From Microcaldota archaeon (lineage in GTDB: Archaea > Micrarchaeota > Micrarchaeia > Norongarragalinales > UBA8480), in assembly GCA_023247085.1 (NCBI GenBank), contig JAHFHC010000003.1, positions 1-64,000 on the forward strand: 64,000 nucleotides of DNA, read 5' to 3'. Below the pieces are notes generated by a model. The model had not been told where the DNA came from. It did not search any database and worked only from the letters and a program-made list of their open reading frames with translations. Below are positions 32,899 through 41,122 of the stretch, in pieces; position 1 is the stretch's first letter; every line of letters starts with the position of its first letter. The translations under genes and the position numbers were made by a program.

Positions 32899-33468
32899 TT
32901 AGTATTCGTTTTCATCGCGCTTTGGGGCTTTTGTAAACAAGTAGTATTTGCTGTCTCCCCGCATTTCTTCAATTACTCGTTGAGTGAAAACTTCGTCAAT
33001 GCTAGTTACGTGTGCTACGCGTGAATGGAAATCTGCAAAACTTGCAAATGGTTTTTCAGTTCTACTGGCGATAATAGCATCCAAGTGCTTTTTGCCAATT
33101 CCAGGTAATAATTCCAGCATGTGGCTGCGTATGCTAATTGGGCCAGCGCGGTTGAGAAATGCGACGAATTCCGGTTCCCTTGCTAATACTATTGTGTGAA
33201 CTGAGTCGTGTAAATAGTTTTGGCTTCCGGTTGTTAAATCCGCGTAAGTGATTCTTCCTTTAATGTGGTCAACTTCTTTGCGCTCTTCTTTACCAATATA
33301 AGTGCGTTGTCCGCGGCTAAGTGAAGTTCCTGGCCGAGTGACGATTTCGAGTAGAGTAAAGTTAAGCTCTCCAAGTACTTGTGCAACTGGTTCCTTCGTT
33401 GCTTCGCTTGATTTGCCGTGGGGCAAAAAGTCCAACACGATTACAAATTCTTCTTTCCTTGGAAACAT
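32899..33468 (-). CDS. DUF655 helix-hairpin-helix protein
   Basis: The DUF655 family is recognised from FVIVLDFLPHGKSS, AQVLGELNFTLLEI and RGQRTYIGKEERKEVDHI. The C-terminal helix-hairpin-helix ELLPGIGKKHLDAII and FASFADFHSRVAHV complete it. It binds nucleic acid, probably RNA, and is found across archaea next to L21e and RpoF, as here. I chose the ATG at 33468; a GTG three codons upstream is possible. It is the third gene of the minus-strand unit L21e, RpoF, DUF655. The KsgA gene that often follows is missing. Confidence 0.88.
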   Translation of the reverse strand: MFPRKEEFVIVLDFLPHGKSSEATKEPVAQVLGELNFTLLEIVTRPGTSLSRGQRTYIGKEERKEVDHIKGRITYADLTTGSQNYLHDSVHTIVLAREPEFVAFLNRAGPISIRSHMLELLPGIGKKHLDAIIASRTEKPFASFADFHSRVAHVTSIDEVFTQRVIEEMRGDSKYYLFTKAPKRDENEY

Positions 33469-33532
33469 ATTCGACACTCTTCTTGTTGGTTTTATCTATT
33501 TTTTTACGATCCGAATGCATATAACGGTTTTC

Positions 33533-33994
33533 TCACTCTGTTTTTTCGTCTGTTGTATCTTCAGCGGCATCTGCGGTTTTTTGTTTTTCGCTTTCGCCAT
33601 CTGCATCTTGTGGTTTTTCAACTTCTTTTGGAGCAGGTTCAACTTTCTTAGTTTTAGCTGGTTCCTTTGCGTCTTTCTTGTAACTCTTTACAATTTCAAA
33701 TGCTTTTTTCAATACGCTGTCTTCAATAGCCCCGCTTCCTGCAAGTACGATTTTCAATTCTTCTTCCTTTTTCGGCAATAAATCAGTTGCTTTAACCGCC
33801 TGCCATTCAGTAAACCCAATTCCTTTTAGTTCCTTCACCATTTTGTCGCTGTCTTTGTCATCTAGTTTAACTAAATCTTCCAAGTAATTCAATGTATTTT
33901 GTTGTTCGTATGAAAGATTGCCTTGTTTTTGACGGTCTTTCAAAAGTCCGTGTGCTTCATTTACTGTGATTATGCGTTCAGTAGTTACTTGCAT
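33533..33994 (-). CDS. rpoF: RNA polymerase subunit F (Rpb4 homologue)
   Basis: RpoF forms the polymerase stalk with RpoE. Residues 1-105 fit the family: ERIITVNEAHGLLKDRQ, LSYEQQNTLNYLEDL, then the HRDC-like helices KMVKELKGIGFTEWQAVK. After residue 105 comes a 48-residue tail rich in Lys, Pro, Glu and Asp that archaeal RpoF normally lacks. It may be a flexible charged extension. Located directly between L21e and DUF655 genes, the conserved archaeal order. Confidence 0.92.
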   Translation of the reverse strand: MQVTTERIITVNEAHGLLKDRQKQGNLSYEQQNTLNYLEDLVKLDDKDSDKMVKELKGIGFTEWQAVKATDLLPKKEEELKIVLAGSGAIEDSVLKKAFEIVKSYKKDAKEPAKTKKVEPAPKEVEKPQDADGESEKQKTADAAEDTTDEKTE

Positions 33995-34018
33995 TTTTTG
34001 TCAACCCTCGCTAATATT

Positions 34019-34285
34019 TCAAATTGTTTCCAAATGAATTGGCGCAACAACCAGTCGTTTAACTGCATTTAAGTCGCGAAATTCAATTATGTAGCCTTTA
34101 CCTTGTCTTGCAATTACTTTAGCGGTTCTGCCATTAAACCTAAGTGGCAAAGCTCCCTTGCTGCCGTCTACGCGAAGCCTAACTCCTGATCCGATCTCGA
34201 AAGTGCGGAGCATTGTAGTTATGCCTCTACGCTTCTTTGTAATTTTGCGGCTGCGCTTAGAATAAAATCCATGACTACGTTTCAT
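34019..34285 (-). CDS. rpl21e: Ribosomal protein L21e
   Basis: The 88 residues from the ATG at 34285 begin MKRSHGFYSKRSRKITKK. They continue with FEIGSGVRLRVDGSKG and FNGRTAKVIARQGKGYIIE, the SH3-like barrel of L21e. It is part of the large ribosomal subunit. The longer in-frame extension to 34333 lacks family similarity. It heads the L21e-RpoF-DUF655 unit and diverges from a small membrane protein gene. Confidence 0.95.
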   Translation of the reverse strand: MKRSHGFYSKRSRKITKKRRGITTMLRTFEIGSGVRLRVDGSKGALPLRFNGRTAKVIARQGKGYIIEFRDLNAVKRLVVAPIHLETI

Positions 34286-34453
34286 TTTGTTCAATAACAC
34301 CTTTTTTTCAAGAAGTAGTGAGGAAATAGACACGCGATCGTATAAAAACCATTCTAAACGCGCGATAAATGATCAAATCAACCATATTGCGACTTAAAAC
34401 GCACACCAAAACCAATAAAAACGAGTTTATCACTACTATTCAGTGGTATTATT

Positions 34454-34783
34454 ATGAGTGGAGCTTCTGCGGGTACTGATCCTGTAAATATTATGCTTGG
34501 CTTTTTAGTATTCATCGCAGTTTTAACCGAATTGCATGGCTATTCAGTTGGCTCTGCTATATTCGCATTACCCATTATAATTTTTAGTAGCTTGCTATTA
34601 TTTTTATCCCACTTGCTTGGGCTATTAACTGGATTTTTCATAAACGGGCTATCTGGTGGCATATTTGGCTTGCTATTGCTTGGAATTGCATTAGTGTGGA
34701 CGCGAAAATCACTAGTTGGTTTCTCAGCAGCTAATTTTATGCTAATAGCCATATTCTTGGTAATGGTACTGTTAGTAGTTTAA
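34454..34783 (+). CDS. Small multi-pass membrane protein
   Basis: This 109-residue, very hydrophobic protein has about four membrane segments (about 12-28, 33-55, 60-82 and 88-108). Gly-rich turns such as FINGLSGGIFG separate them. No charged catalytic residues lie in the membrane parts. The function is unknown. A TATA-like GTTTATC lies about 30 nt ahead of the ATG. Confidence 0.7.
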   Translation: MSGASAGTDPVNIMLGFLVFIAVLTELHGYSVGSAIFALPIIIFSSLLLFLSHLLGLLTGFFINGLSGGIFGLLLLGIALVWTRKSLVGFSAANFMLIAIFLVMVLLVV

Positions 34784-34862
34784 AGCCGGTCTCGGCGAAA
34801 TGCTTTTATACCCCCTTTAAATACTCTTACTTACTTATTTTAGAAAAAGGTGTTAAAATTAT

Positions 34863-35171
34863 ATGGCAGCTAAAAAACCACTACCTAGGATAAATATGTC
34901 TTTTAAAGTGGAAAACATAGTCGCTTCGGCGAACCTCAATGTGGAACTTGATCTCTTCAATATTGCTATGGAAGTTGACAACGTTGAATATGAACCAGAA
35001 CAATTCCCCGGCGCAATCATGAGATTAAAGGAACTTGGTACAACTTTGCTGTTGTTCAAGAATGGCAAAGTCATATGTTCTGGTGCAAAAAGCGAAAAAC
35101 AAATCGCACAAAGCATTAAACGCGCAGTTGAACTACTAAGAAAATACATGATGGCCAGACCATCTGCATAA
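34863..35171 (+). CDS. tbp: Single-repeat TATA-binding protein
   Basis: The 102 residues contain one TBP repeat: FKVENIVASANLNVELDL, FPGAIMRLKELGTTLLLF, the strand FKNGKVICSGAK, and the helix KQIAQSIKRAVELL. Archaeal TBP normally has two such repeats in about 180 residues; here the stop (TAA at 35169) follows the first. The next 100 nt hold no second repeat in any frame. The repeat could work as a homodimer saddle. A TATA element (CTTTAAATAC, 34815-34824) and an AGGTG ribosome site precede it. A full TBP elsewhere in the genome is possible. Confidence 0.88.
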   Translation: MAAKKPLPRINMSFKVENIVASANLNVELDLFNIAMEVDNVEYEPEQFPGAIMRLKELGTTLLLFKNGKVICSGAKSEKQIAQSIKRAVELLRKYMMARPSA

Positions 35172-35247
35172 AGTTCAAAAATCGGTTTTCGTACTTTTTT
35201 ATTTTACTTCTTTTTTAATTATATTTTTTTAACGAAGGTAGCGTAGC

Positions 35248-35256
35248 CTATAAAAG
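35248..35256 (+). promoter_or_regulatory. Strong TATA box ahead of the TAG-interrupted ORF
   Basis: CTATAAAAG is centred 27 nt before the ATG at 35279, so transcription should start at or next to that ATG. Confidence 0.6.
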
Positions 35257-35278
35257 AGTTGTTGGATTAATTGTGGTT

Positions 35279-35491
35279 ATGGCCGCGAATCAACGAAACG
35301 TAATTCAAGTTACATTTAAGCCACTTGAACCAAAGCGTTTAGTAATTAAGCACTAGGATTTGCATCCCGAAGTAAAACAAAAAGTCAAAGAACTACTAGC
35401 TGCAAGGAAAAAACGAATAAATAGCCTGACAAAAGCACAACAAACGTTTCTAAAACACGTTGTCCCCGGAAGATACCGCGCACATTTATAA
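35279..35491 (+). CDS. Small basic protein with an in-frame TAG codon
   Basis: From the ATG the frame reads 25 codons (RNVIQVTFKPLEPKRLVIKH at the end), then TAG at 35354-35356. It continues open for 44 codons (LHPEVKQKVKELLAARKKR, then a basic tail) to TAA at 35489. Both halves look protein-like. The strong TATA box argues against a silent relic. Options are a recent nonsense mutation, UAG readthrough or pyrrolysine, a restart at TTG 35360, or a short 25-residue product. The following 35492-35709 is pyrimidine-rich and shows no gene. No homologue is recognised. Confidence 0.45.
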
Positions 35492-35709
35492 CTTCCGAAA
35501 AAAAGAGTTATTTTCTAGTTAATTTACTTCTTTCTTTTTCTTCCCATCTTTCTATTCTTTTTCTGCCTAATTCTTTCCACTGTTTATATTTGCAGTCATA
35601 GCTTTTTTGTTATTCTTACTATTTTAGGTAAGTACTTTCTAAGCAAATCGAAGTTCCTGAAACTTGTTAAAACTCCCTTGATTCCCATTTCAATTGAAGC
35701 GCGGTAACG

Positions 35710-35718
35710 TTTTTATAC
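35710..35718 (+). promoter_or_regulatory. TATA box of the 5S rRNA gene
   Basis: TTTTTATAC lies 23-31 nt ahead of the predicted 5S start at 35741, the expected archaeal spacing. Confidence 0.6.
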
Positions 35719-35740
35719 TCTTTTCCTTCTCGTTAATAGC

Positions 35741-35855
35741 GATAGCGGCCATAGGAGAGTGGAAATACCCAGTCCCATTTCGAACCTGGAAGTCAAGCAC
35801 TCTAACGGCACTCCCAGTACTGTTGTGATCAACGGGAACAGAAGCTGCTGCTATC
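35741..35855 (+). rRNA. rrf: 5S ribosomal RNA
   Basis: The sequence shows the conserved 5S core: GCGGCCATAG near the 5' end, CCCATTTCGAACCTGGAAGT in loop C and helix III, AAGCACTCTAACGGC, and CCCAGTACTG in helix V. The ends GATAGC and GCTATC pair as helix I. It is about 115 nt long. It is a stand-alone gene with its own promoter and no 16S or 23S gene within the window. Confidence 0.95.
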
Positions 35856-35881
35856 ACTCTTTACTATAAAACTTCTAGTGG

Positions 35882-36718
35882 CTACTTTACCGCGAAATCA
35901 ATAACAACTTGTACGCTGAACGGAGAATAGGGGCGTACAACGCGTTTGAAAATTATCTTACATTTTCTCTTCTTTTTTCTACACTCGGTTTTAATTTTTT
36001 TCTCCAATACCCTAAATGGGTTGGTTTTCTTTTTAGTTTTTTCATTGCGGTGTGACCCAAATCCATAAAGGTGAACTATTCCACCAACCGCCGTCGCGTC
36101 GATTATTTGTGGTAAAAATTTGTATGCAGTATGAGGCAGCGGCGTAATAACTCTATCCGCCCACTTCTTTTTTTGTTTTAGCAATTTCTTTGCGTCGCCT
36201 TTATTTACAACAACAATTTCGCTTACTTTATTTAATGCAATATTCTGTTGCATATATTTTACCGCAACTGGGTTCAACTCATTTGCAATAATGTCTGCAG
36301 TTTTTTGCTGAGTTTTTAGTTTTTTGGCAATTATAATTGGAAACGGCCCAACTCCCGCAAACAACGCAAGCACTTTTTCTCCAGTTTCCACTTGTGCAGC
36401 TATTCGGCTGCGTTCAAATGCAAGGCGTGGAGAAAAGTACACTCTTGCTACATCAAGTTCAAAAAAACAATCGCTTTCTCTGTAAGTTGTTTTAGTACTT
36501 TTCTTTCCAGCTAAATGACGCAACTTCCACACACGATATTCTCCATGCATTGCGCCCCTTTTTTCGTAAACGGACTGCAAGTGTTTATTAGCTGCTAAGA
36601 TTTCTTGAGCGAGTTGCTTGGCGTTTTTTTTCTGTTCAACGGGAATTTCAGTAATTGCAATTGTGCCAATAGTGTCTAGCGGCAATGTAGTTGCGGGGTT
36701 TGCTTTCAGATCTTTCAT
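35882..36718 (-). CDS. trm5: tRNA (guanine-37-N1) methyltransferase Trm5
   Basis: The 278-residue Class I methyltransferase contains FFELDVARVYFSPRLAFER, the SAM loop VLALFAGVGPFPI, ELNPVAVKYMQQNI and the C-terminal RVVRPYSPFSVQVVID. All are typical of Trm5, which makes m1G37 in tRNAs reading CNN and related codons. It lacks the N-terminal D1 domain of the longest archaeal forms. The catalytic Asn-Pro-Pro-like motif appears as TPLPHTA. The gene converges on 5S rRNA. Confidence 0.9.
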   Translation of the reverse strand: MKDLKANPATTLPLDTIGTIAITEIPVEQKKNAKQLAQEILAANKHLQSVYEKRGAMHGEYRVWKLRHLAGKKSTKTTYRESDCFFELDVARVYFSPRLAFERSRIAAQVETGEKVLALFAGVGPFPIIIAKKLKTQQKTADIIANELNPVAVKYMQQNIALNKVSEIVVVNKGDAKKLLKQKKKWADRVITPLPHTAYKFLPQIIDATAVGGIVHLYGFGSHRNEKTKKKTNPFRVLEKKIKTECRKKKRKCKIIFKRVVRPYSPFSVQVVIDFAVK

Positions 36719-36786
36719 ATCGATTTCCTGTTGTGAATTACTTTGAAATCCAAGCGTTATTATGTTTCGCTTTAAATAAAATTTGT

Positions 36787-37611
36787 ATGAGTGATTTCAT
36801 TTCCGGATTCATTGACGAGTATTTTATGAATCCAATTAAGTATCAGGACAAATATGCCCCTTACAACTTAGTAAATACGATTACGTTTGCGGTCATAGCA
36901 ATTATTGCAGTTTATTTGATTTACAAACTGTTAAACAAGTATGGGATAACGACGGATGAAAAGTTCTACTGGGCTATTATCCCGTACATATTTCTTGGCA
37001 GCATTGTGCGAGTTCTAAGTGACGCCAATATTTTGTCTAGGGGCGTTGACCTAATGGGCATAACGTTGTACCCCTTTATAACGCCTCAAGTGTACGTTCT
37101 AGTTTTTGCAGTAACCATGTGCTTGCTTTTCTTTTGTAAAAAATTCTTCACTGATTGGCAAAGCGTTTTTTACAAAGCAGGTTGGCTTCTTGCTATAATC
37201 TCACTTTTGCCACTTGTGCCTTTGTTCAAAAACTTCGCTTTGTTCAGTGCCATTTTTGCAATTGCTGCGGCGTTTTGGTTGATACTGCATTTTTCGCCGT
37301 GGAAAATGACAAACATTGAAAAAGCAGTAATCCTAGCACAGGGGTTTGATGGAGCGGCCACTTTCGTTGGCGTACAATTCGGTGGATATAGTGAACAACA
37401 CGTTATTGGTAACGCTATTTTTTCAACATTTGGTGGGCCGTGGGCGTTTCTAGTTATCAAATTTGTATTCGCTTTGCTAGTTGTTTACATGTTGAGAAAA
37501 GAAGCAGGAAAAGCGAAACCAGAAGAAATTGCATTTGTCTCGCTTATCCTAACAATCTTTGGCTTAGCGCCTGGACTGCGCGATGCACTGCGGTTACTTG
37601 CGGGTGTGTAG
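36787..37611 (+). CDS. DUF63 membrane protein
   Basis: This 274-residue protein has about eight hydrophobic segments. The family hallmarks are the N-terminal FISGFIDEYFMNPI followed by NLVNTITFAVI, YIFLGSIVRVLSDANIL, and AQGFDGAATFVGVQFGG. DUF63 proteins are widespread archaeal integral membrane proteins of unknown function. I chose the ATG at 36787, because the 32 residues encoded upstream overlap trm5 and do not fit the family. It is a single gene. Confidence 0.88.
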   Translation: MSDFISGFIDEYFMNPIKYQDKYAPYNLVNTITFAVIAIIAVYLIYKLLNKYGITTDEKFYWAIIPYIFLGSIVRVLSDANILSRGVDLMGITLYPFITPQVYVLVFAVTMCLLFFCKKFFTDWQSVFYKAGWLLAIISLLPLVPLFKNFALFSAIFAIAAAFWLILHFSPWKMTNIEKAVILAQGFDGAATFVGVQFGGYSEQHVIGNAIFSTFGGPWAFLVIKFVFALLVVYMLRKEAGKAKPEEIAFVSLILTIFGLAPGLRDALRLLAGV

Positions 37612-37637
37612 CTGTTTAAGCGGTTTAATTAGGGAAA

Positions 37638-37889
37638 TTATTGTGGCTCTTCTGCTTGTCCTTGCGGTTGACCAACTGGAATTTCAACGAATCGCACTTG
37701 TTCATCTCCACTTGAATAAATTACCCGAACTACGCCTGAAACGAGGTTATTGTCGTTTAATTTATCCATGAACGCCAATGTAGTGTCCTCTTTTACTCCA
37801 ACTGCCCCTTCGAAAACAGCGTCTACTGGAGTAAAACCGGCGCTTTTTAATGCGTCAATTACTTTTAATACTTCTTCTTTTACTTTCAT
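37638..37889 (-). CDS. Hypothetical small protein
   Basis: This 83-residue protein begins MKVKEEVLKVIDALKSAGFT. A possible two-layer alpha/beta pattern follows (LAFMDKLNDNNLVSG, VVRVIYSSGDEQVRFVEI), with a Gln/Glu/Pro tail. I recognise no family. The ATG at 37889 is preferred over 37901. It is convergent with the DUF63 gene. Confidence 0.55.
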   Translation of the reverse strand: MKVKEEVLKVIDALKSAGFTPVDAVFEGAVGVKEDTTLAFMDKLNDNNLVSGVVRVIYSSGDEQVRFVEIPVGQPQGQAEEPQ

Positions 37890-38005
37890 TTTAATCACCA
37901 ATTCGGTTTCAATTACTCTCTTTGCTCGGCTTAAATTGTTCGCATAGCTCGTTACCGAAACGATATTTAAATAGCTATCCTAAATAACAACTCGGAAGAA
38001 TTTTT

Positions 38006-38509
38006 ATGTCAAAGAAATCGAGTAAATTGGAGAAAGCTGGAAATAAAGGCACAAAGGCACAAGTGCATAAAGTCCAAGACTTAGGCGCTAAACTCACTAA
38101 AGTTGATTCAATGGTTAAAGCAGAGGGAGAGGTAGATGTAGGCGCTCCCAAACTTGCTTTGTGCCCCCGTTGTGGTTCTAGTGATTTAGCAATTAGAAAA
38201 ATTGATATCCCGGGTTTTGCACCGGAAGTGCAAGTTTGTAACCGCTGTGGGTTTAGAAGCGAAAGCGCAGTTCAAGTTGACCCGCTTGAATACGTTGAAG
38301 ATGTTGAAGAAGAGGCACCGCGGGTAAAAATTGAAGATATTGAAAAACGGCTTCAAAGCACGATTTTAGCTGAGAAAAAAGGCGGAAAGCAAAATGCTTC
38401 AAAAGGTTCAAAACCAGTTAAATCCGCTAAACCTGCGAAGCCAATTAAGCCAGTTGCGAAACCTGCTAAAAAGCCGGTGCAAAAGCCAAGCAAGAAGAAA
38501 AAACGCTAG
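38006..38509 (+). CDS. Zinc-ribbon protein with Lys/Pro-rich tail
   Basis: The 167 residues contain one zinc ribbon (CPRC at about 54 and CNRC at about 79). It lies between a basic N-terminal part and an acidic linker (VEDVEEEAPRVKIED). A tail of about 50 residues is built from repeated KPAK-type units, resembling eukaryotic H1 tails and some archaeal DNA-binding proteins. It probably binds nucleic acid. No closer family was recognised. Confidence 0.6.
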   Translation: MSKKSSKLEKAGNKGTKAQVHKVQDLGAKLTKVDSMVKAEGEVDVGAPKLALCPRCGSSDLAIRKIDIPGFAPEVQVCNRCGFRSESAVQVDPLEYVEDVEEEAPRVKIEDIEKRLQSTILAEKKGGKQNASKGSKPVKSAKPAKPIKPVAKPAKKPVQKPSKKKKR

Positions 38510-38580
38510 TAAGATATTGTTTTTAAACTTTGCAGTGCTTTGTTATAACATAATTAAGGTTATCGAGGTAGATTTTCAAT

Positions 38581-38844
38581 ATGGCTAAATACGCAATTGC
38601 AAAACAACTAGCAGGAAAAAGAATAATCACGACTGACGGCGAAGAGCTTGGCCGAATCGTTGATTTATACGTAAATGAACTAAACGGCAAACTCGACAGT
38701 GTAATCGTTGAACCAAATCCAGACTCTTCAATGGCAATGAAAGCAGGGCCAGAGGGAGTTGTTACGATTCCTTACAGTGCTGTGCTTGATGTTAAAGACG
38801 TTATGGTAGTTGACCGAAGAGGGTTAGCTGCTCAAACCGCTTAA
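38581..38844 (+). CDS. PRC-barrel protein (short)
   Basis: A single PRC-barrel fills the 87 residues: AKQLAGKRIITTDGEELGRI, DLYVNELNGKLDSVIVEP and VVTIPYSAVLDVKDVMVV. It closely resembles the archaeal PRC-barrel proteins now linked to cell division (CdpB). A second member is at 16934. It converges on the RqcH gene with 2 nt between them. Confidence 0.85.
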   Translation: MAKYAIAKQLAGKRIITTDGEELGRIVDLYVNELNGKLDSVIVEPNPDSSMAMKAGPEGVVTIPYSAVLDVKDVMVVDRRGLAAQTA

Positions 38845-38846
38845 AT

Positions 38847-39971
38847 TTAAGCGGTAATTTCTATTTTTCCGTTTTTTACCTTTATTTCAACTTTTGTTTC
38901 AATTTCCGCTTTTTGCTTTTTTACTAAATCAATTAAGTGTTTTTCGATTTCAGTTTCACTTGCTTTTCGGCTAATGAGTTGTGACGTTATGTTTAGCACT
39001 TCGTTAAAAAATTCGTAATTAGTAGTTAAGTAGTTTGCAATTTTGCTAGTTTCACTGTCGCGCTGCGTGTATTCAGCCGCTGCTTTATGTTGTGCTTCTA
39101 GCCTAGTGGTGTTTTTGTCAACTTTTGTTGGCTTTGAATTTGTTTTTACAGTTACATCCTCTACTATGTTGTTGTAATAATATTCAAGACAAGTTGAAAA
39201 TGAATTGAATTTTTGTGCTTCAATTTCACTGTATTTCTTTAATTCAGTAAATGCAAATGCAATTGGCTTGCTATCTTTCAAATAAACAACTGGAGAATAC
39301 TCTTGCCTGATGCGTTTTAGTTCATTTATTATTTTGGTTTTGTCGCTTTCACTTAACTCCGAAACATTTGGCGAACAATTGGTTCTACTAACCGCTTCTT
39401 CAACGTATAACGGCGGCACATTTACAACGCTAGCAATGGCAGAAACTGTGTTGCCAGCTAGTTTGAAGTCGACAGTGGCTAAGTTTTCAATATCTTTTTT
39501 TGACGGCGGGGCAATGTAAGGTTCTCTTTGTTTTAATTTTCTGTCGGCGTATTCTTCTCGCTTTAATACGTCGACGATTTTCTTTTCTTTGTTAAGTAGT
39601 ATCGTGTTTCCTTTTGCGAATAATTCAAACACCAGATAGAACTTGCCTTCTTTTGCGTCGAATTCAAAACTAATAAGTCGGTCGCTGTTTATTTGTTCAA
39701 CTTTAGTAAGTATTGCATTATTCAGCCACTTGCGCACCACCATTGCGAACTGAGGTGGCGTCTCCAAAGTTTCGGGCATTTGCTGCACAATATGCAAACG
39801 GCCAGCTTCTGCAATTATATTCACTGCGCCACTTTTCCTTAATTTTAACAAATTCGATTTATGGCTACTATTATTCTCATTGCTATTTGTACCGATGTAA
39901 AATTTGTCGAACCTAGCGCCGACCATGCTTTGTAATTCAGTTACAATTACTCCATAATCCCAGTTGCCCAT
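38847..39971 (-). CDS. RqcH/NEMF-like protein lacking the C-terminal half
   Basis: The N-terminal NFACT-N domain is clear (MGNWDYGVIVTELQSMVGAR, KFYIGT, FAMVVRKWLNNA). It is followed by the helical middle with LKREEYADRKLKQREPYIAPP. A coiled-coil at about 275-375 includes TRLEAQHKAAAEYTQRDSE. Archaeal RqcH is usually about 600-680 residues and ends with the NFACT-R domain that handles stalled ribosomes and Ala tailing. Here 374 residues end soon after the coiled coil, and no NFACT-R sequence follows. The split or loss may be genuine reduction, with NFACT-R possibly encoded elsewhere. Confidence 0.8.
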   Translation of the reverse strand: MGNWDYGVIVTELQSMVGARFDKFYIGTNSNENNSSHKSNLLKLRKSGAVNIIAEAGRLHIVQQMPETLETPPQFAMVVRKWLNNAILTKVEQINSDRLISFEFDAKEGKFYLVFELFAKGNTILLNKEKKIVDVLKREEYADRKLKQREPYIAPPSKKDIENLATVDFKLAGNTVSAIASVVNVPPLYVEEAVSRTNCSPNVSELSESDKTKIINELKRIRQEYSPVVYLKDSKPIAFAFTELKKYSEIEAQKFNSFSTCLEYYYNNIVEDVTVKTNSKPTKVDKNTTRLEAQHKAAAEYTQRDSETSKIANYLTTNYEFFNEVLNITSQLISRKASETEIEKHLIDLVKKQKAEIETKVEIKVKNGKIEITA

Positions 39972-40023
39972 TGATTGCATTTTTTGTTCGCCGTTTTTTT
40001 ACTTGACCGCATATGGGTCAATA

Positions 40024-40722
40024 TTAGGAACGCTTACTTGCGTGTTCGTCTTTTAGTTCTCTCAGTACTTCAAGCATTTTCGGATGTTTCACTTTAGTAA
40101 GCAGTCTTGTTATTGCTTCGCTTTCGCTTATTCCGGTTATTATGTGTAGTTGACTTAGGACGTAATGCGTGCTTCTTTTTGCCATTACTAATTTTAGTTC
40201 GTTAGTTAGCATCCATTCCATTTGTGCAAAGTGGTCAAAGTCATGTGTGATGAACTTCCCGCCACTAGCATTTGGAACAAAACCAATTGAATCATCACTA
40301 GGTGCATAACCCGCGTTATATATTTTTGCAATGTGATTGAAGAACGCTTCAGCACGTTCCGTATTTATTTCATGTTCCCAAGGTATGATTTTTGATCCCC
40401 GGGTGGCGTTTCCAAATAACTCAGAAACCTGCACCCATTTTCCGTCGTGCCGTATGACTCTAGTTTTAGGTATATTTACGCCTGCATTGTGTAACTTTTC
40501 TATAGCAGTATTGTAGTGCGAAGCATCGGCTTCATTTTCTGGTTGCCGATGCTCATGAAATTCTTTCACAAGGACTCTTTTTGGTTTTTCTCCTTTGAAT
40601 TTAATGCGCGCATAATAAACAATTCCGAACGACCCTGTGCCTATTGTCCTGCTACTTCTCTTTAGCCATTCTAAGTCTGCTTCTGTTTTCCACGGTTGCT
40701 TTTGGCGTTCAGTTTCGGTCAT
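40024..40722 (-). CDS. Protein-kinase-fold protein
   Basis: The 232-residue protein starts its N-lobe with a Gly loop (TIGTGSFGIVYYARIK) and the VAIK-like lysine (RVLVKEFHEHR). The C-lobe has APSDDSIGFVPNASGGKFI and THDFDHFAQ, where a normal kinase has HRD and DFG. The DFD is close, but HRD is replaced. It looks like a shortened Ser/Thr-kinase relative, perhaps active on unusual substrates or a pseudokinase. It is encoded upstream of RqcH on the same strand. It differs from the kinase-like gene in the ubiquitin cluster. Confidence 0.7.
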   Translation of the reverse strand: MTETERQKQPWKTEADLEWLKRSSRTIGTGSFGIVYYARIKFKGEKPKRVLVKEFHEHRQPENEADASHYNTAIEKLHNAGVNIPKTRVIRHDGKWVQVSELFGNATRGSKIIPWEHEINTERAEAFFNHIAKIYNAGYAPSDDSIGFVPNASGGKFITHDFDHFAQMEWMLTNELKLVMAKRSTHYVLSQLHIITGISESEAITRLLTKVKHPKMLEVLRELKDEHASKRS

Positions 40723-40776
40723 CTTCTGCTCACGTGTTGAAGTTTCGTTTTTTCATTTTCTTTTTTCAAGCATTTT

Positions 40777-40989
40777 TTACTGCCTCGCTGCGAGTTTAAT
40801 GTCTTGTGCGGTTACTGTTTTTCTTCCTGCGTGTCGTGCAAGTTGAGCTGCTTTTTGTGCTAAGTCAAGTGCGTAGTTTTCAAGAACGTCTCCAAGTGCT
40901 TCAGCTGCATCTGGTGAGACTCGCTCCGCTCCTGCTTTTCTAATCAACCGTTCAACTGGTGCAACGGGTAGATTTGCTTTTGTTTCCAT
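40777..40989 (-). CDS. Archaeal histone (second)
   Basis: This 70-residue classical HMf-like histone has [37 protein letters not shown] and [19 protein letters not shown]. It folds as three helices and dimerises to wrap DNA. An AGGTGG site just ahead of the ATG and the T-rich leader fit strong expression. It is closer to the consensus than the histone at 25133; the two could mix as heterodimers. Confidence 0.97.
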   Translation of the reverse strand: METKANLPVAPVERLIRKAGAERVSPDAAEALGDVLENYALDLAQKAAQLARHAGRKTVTAQDIKLAARQ

Positions 40990-41122
40990 AGAAAACCACC
41001 TTTAATGGTTTAAATGAATGAATTAAGGCTTATAATAGCTGCGTTTTGCGTTTCGTGACTTAATGTCGGTTTGTTAAGCGAAGTCGAACAAATGCGGGCT
41101 TTAACAACTTATTTATATTTGA

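Noticed and set aside
35172-35281. Frameshifted second TBP repeat after the single-repeat TBP
   Set aside because: The roughly 100 nt before the next gene were read in all frames and contain no TBP-like sequence.
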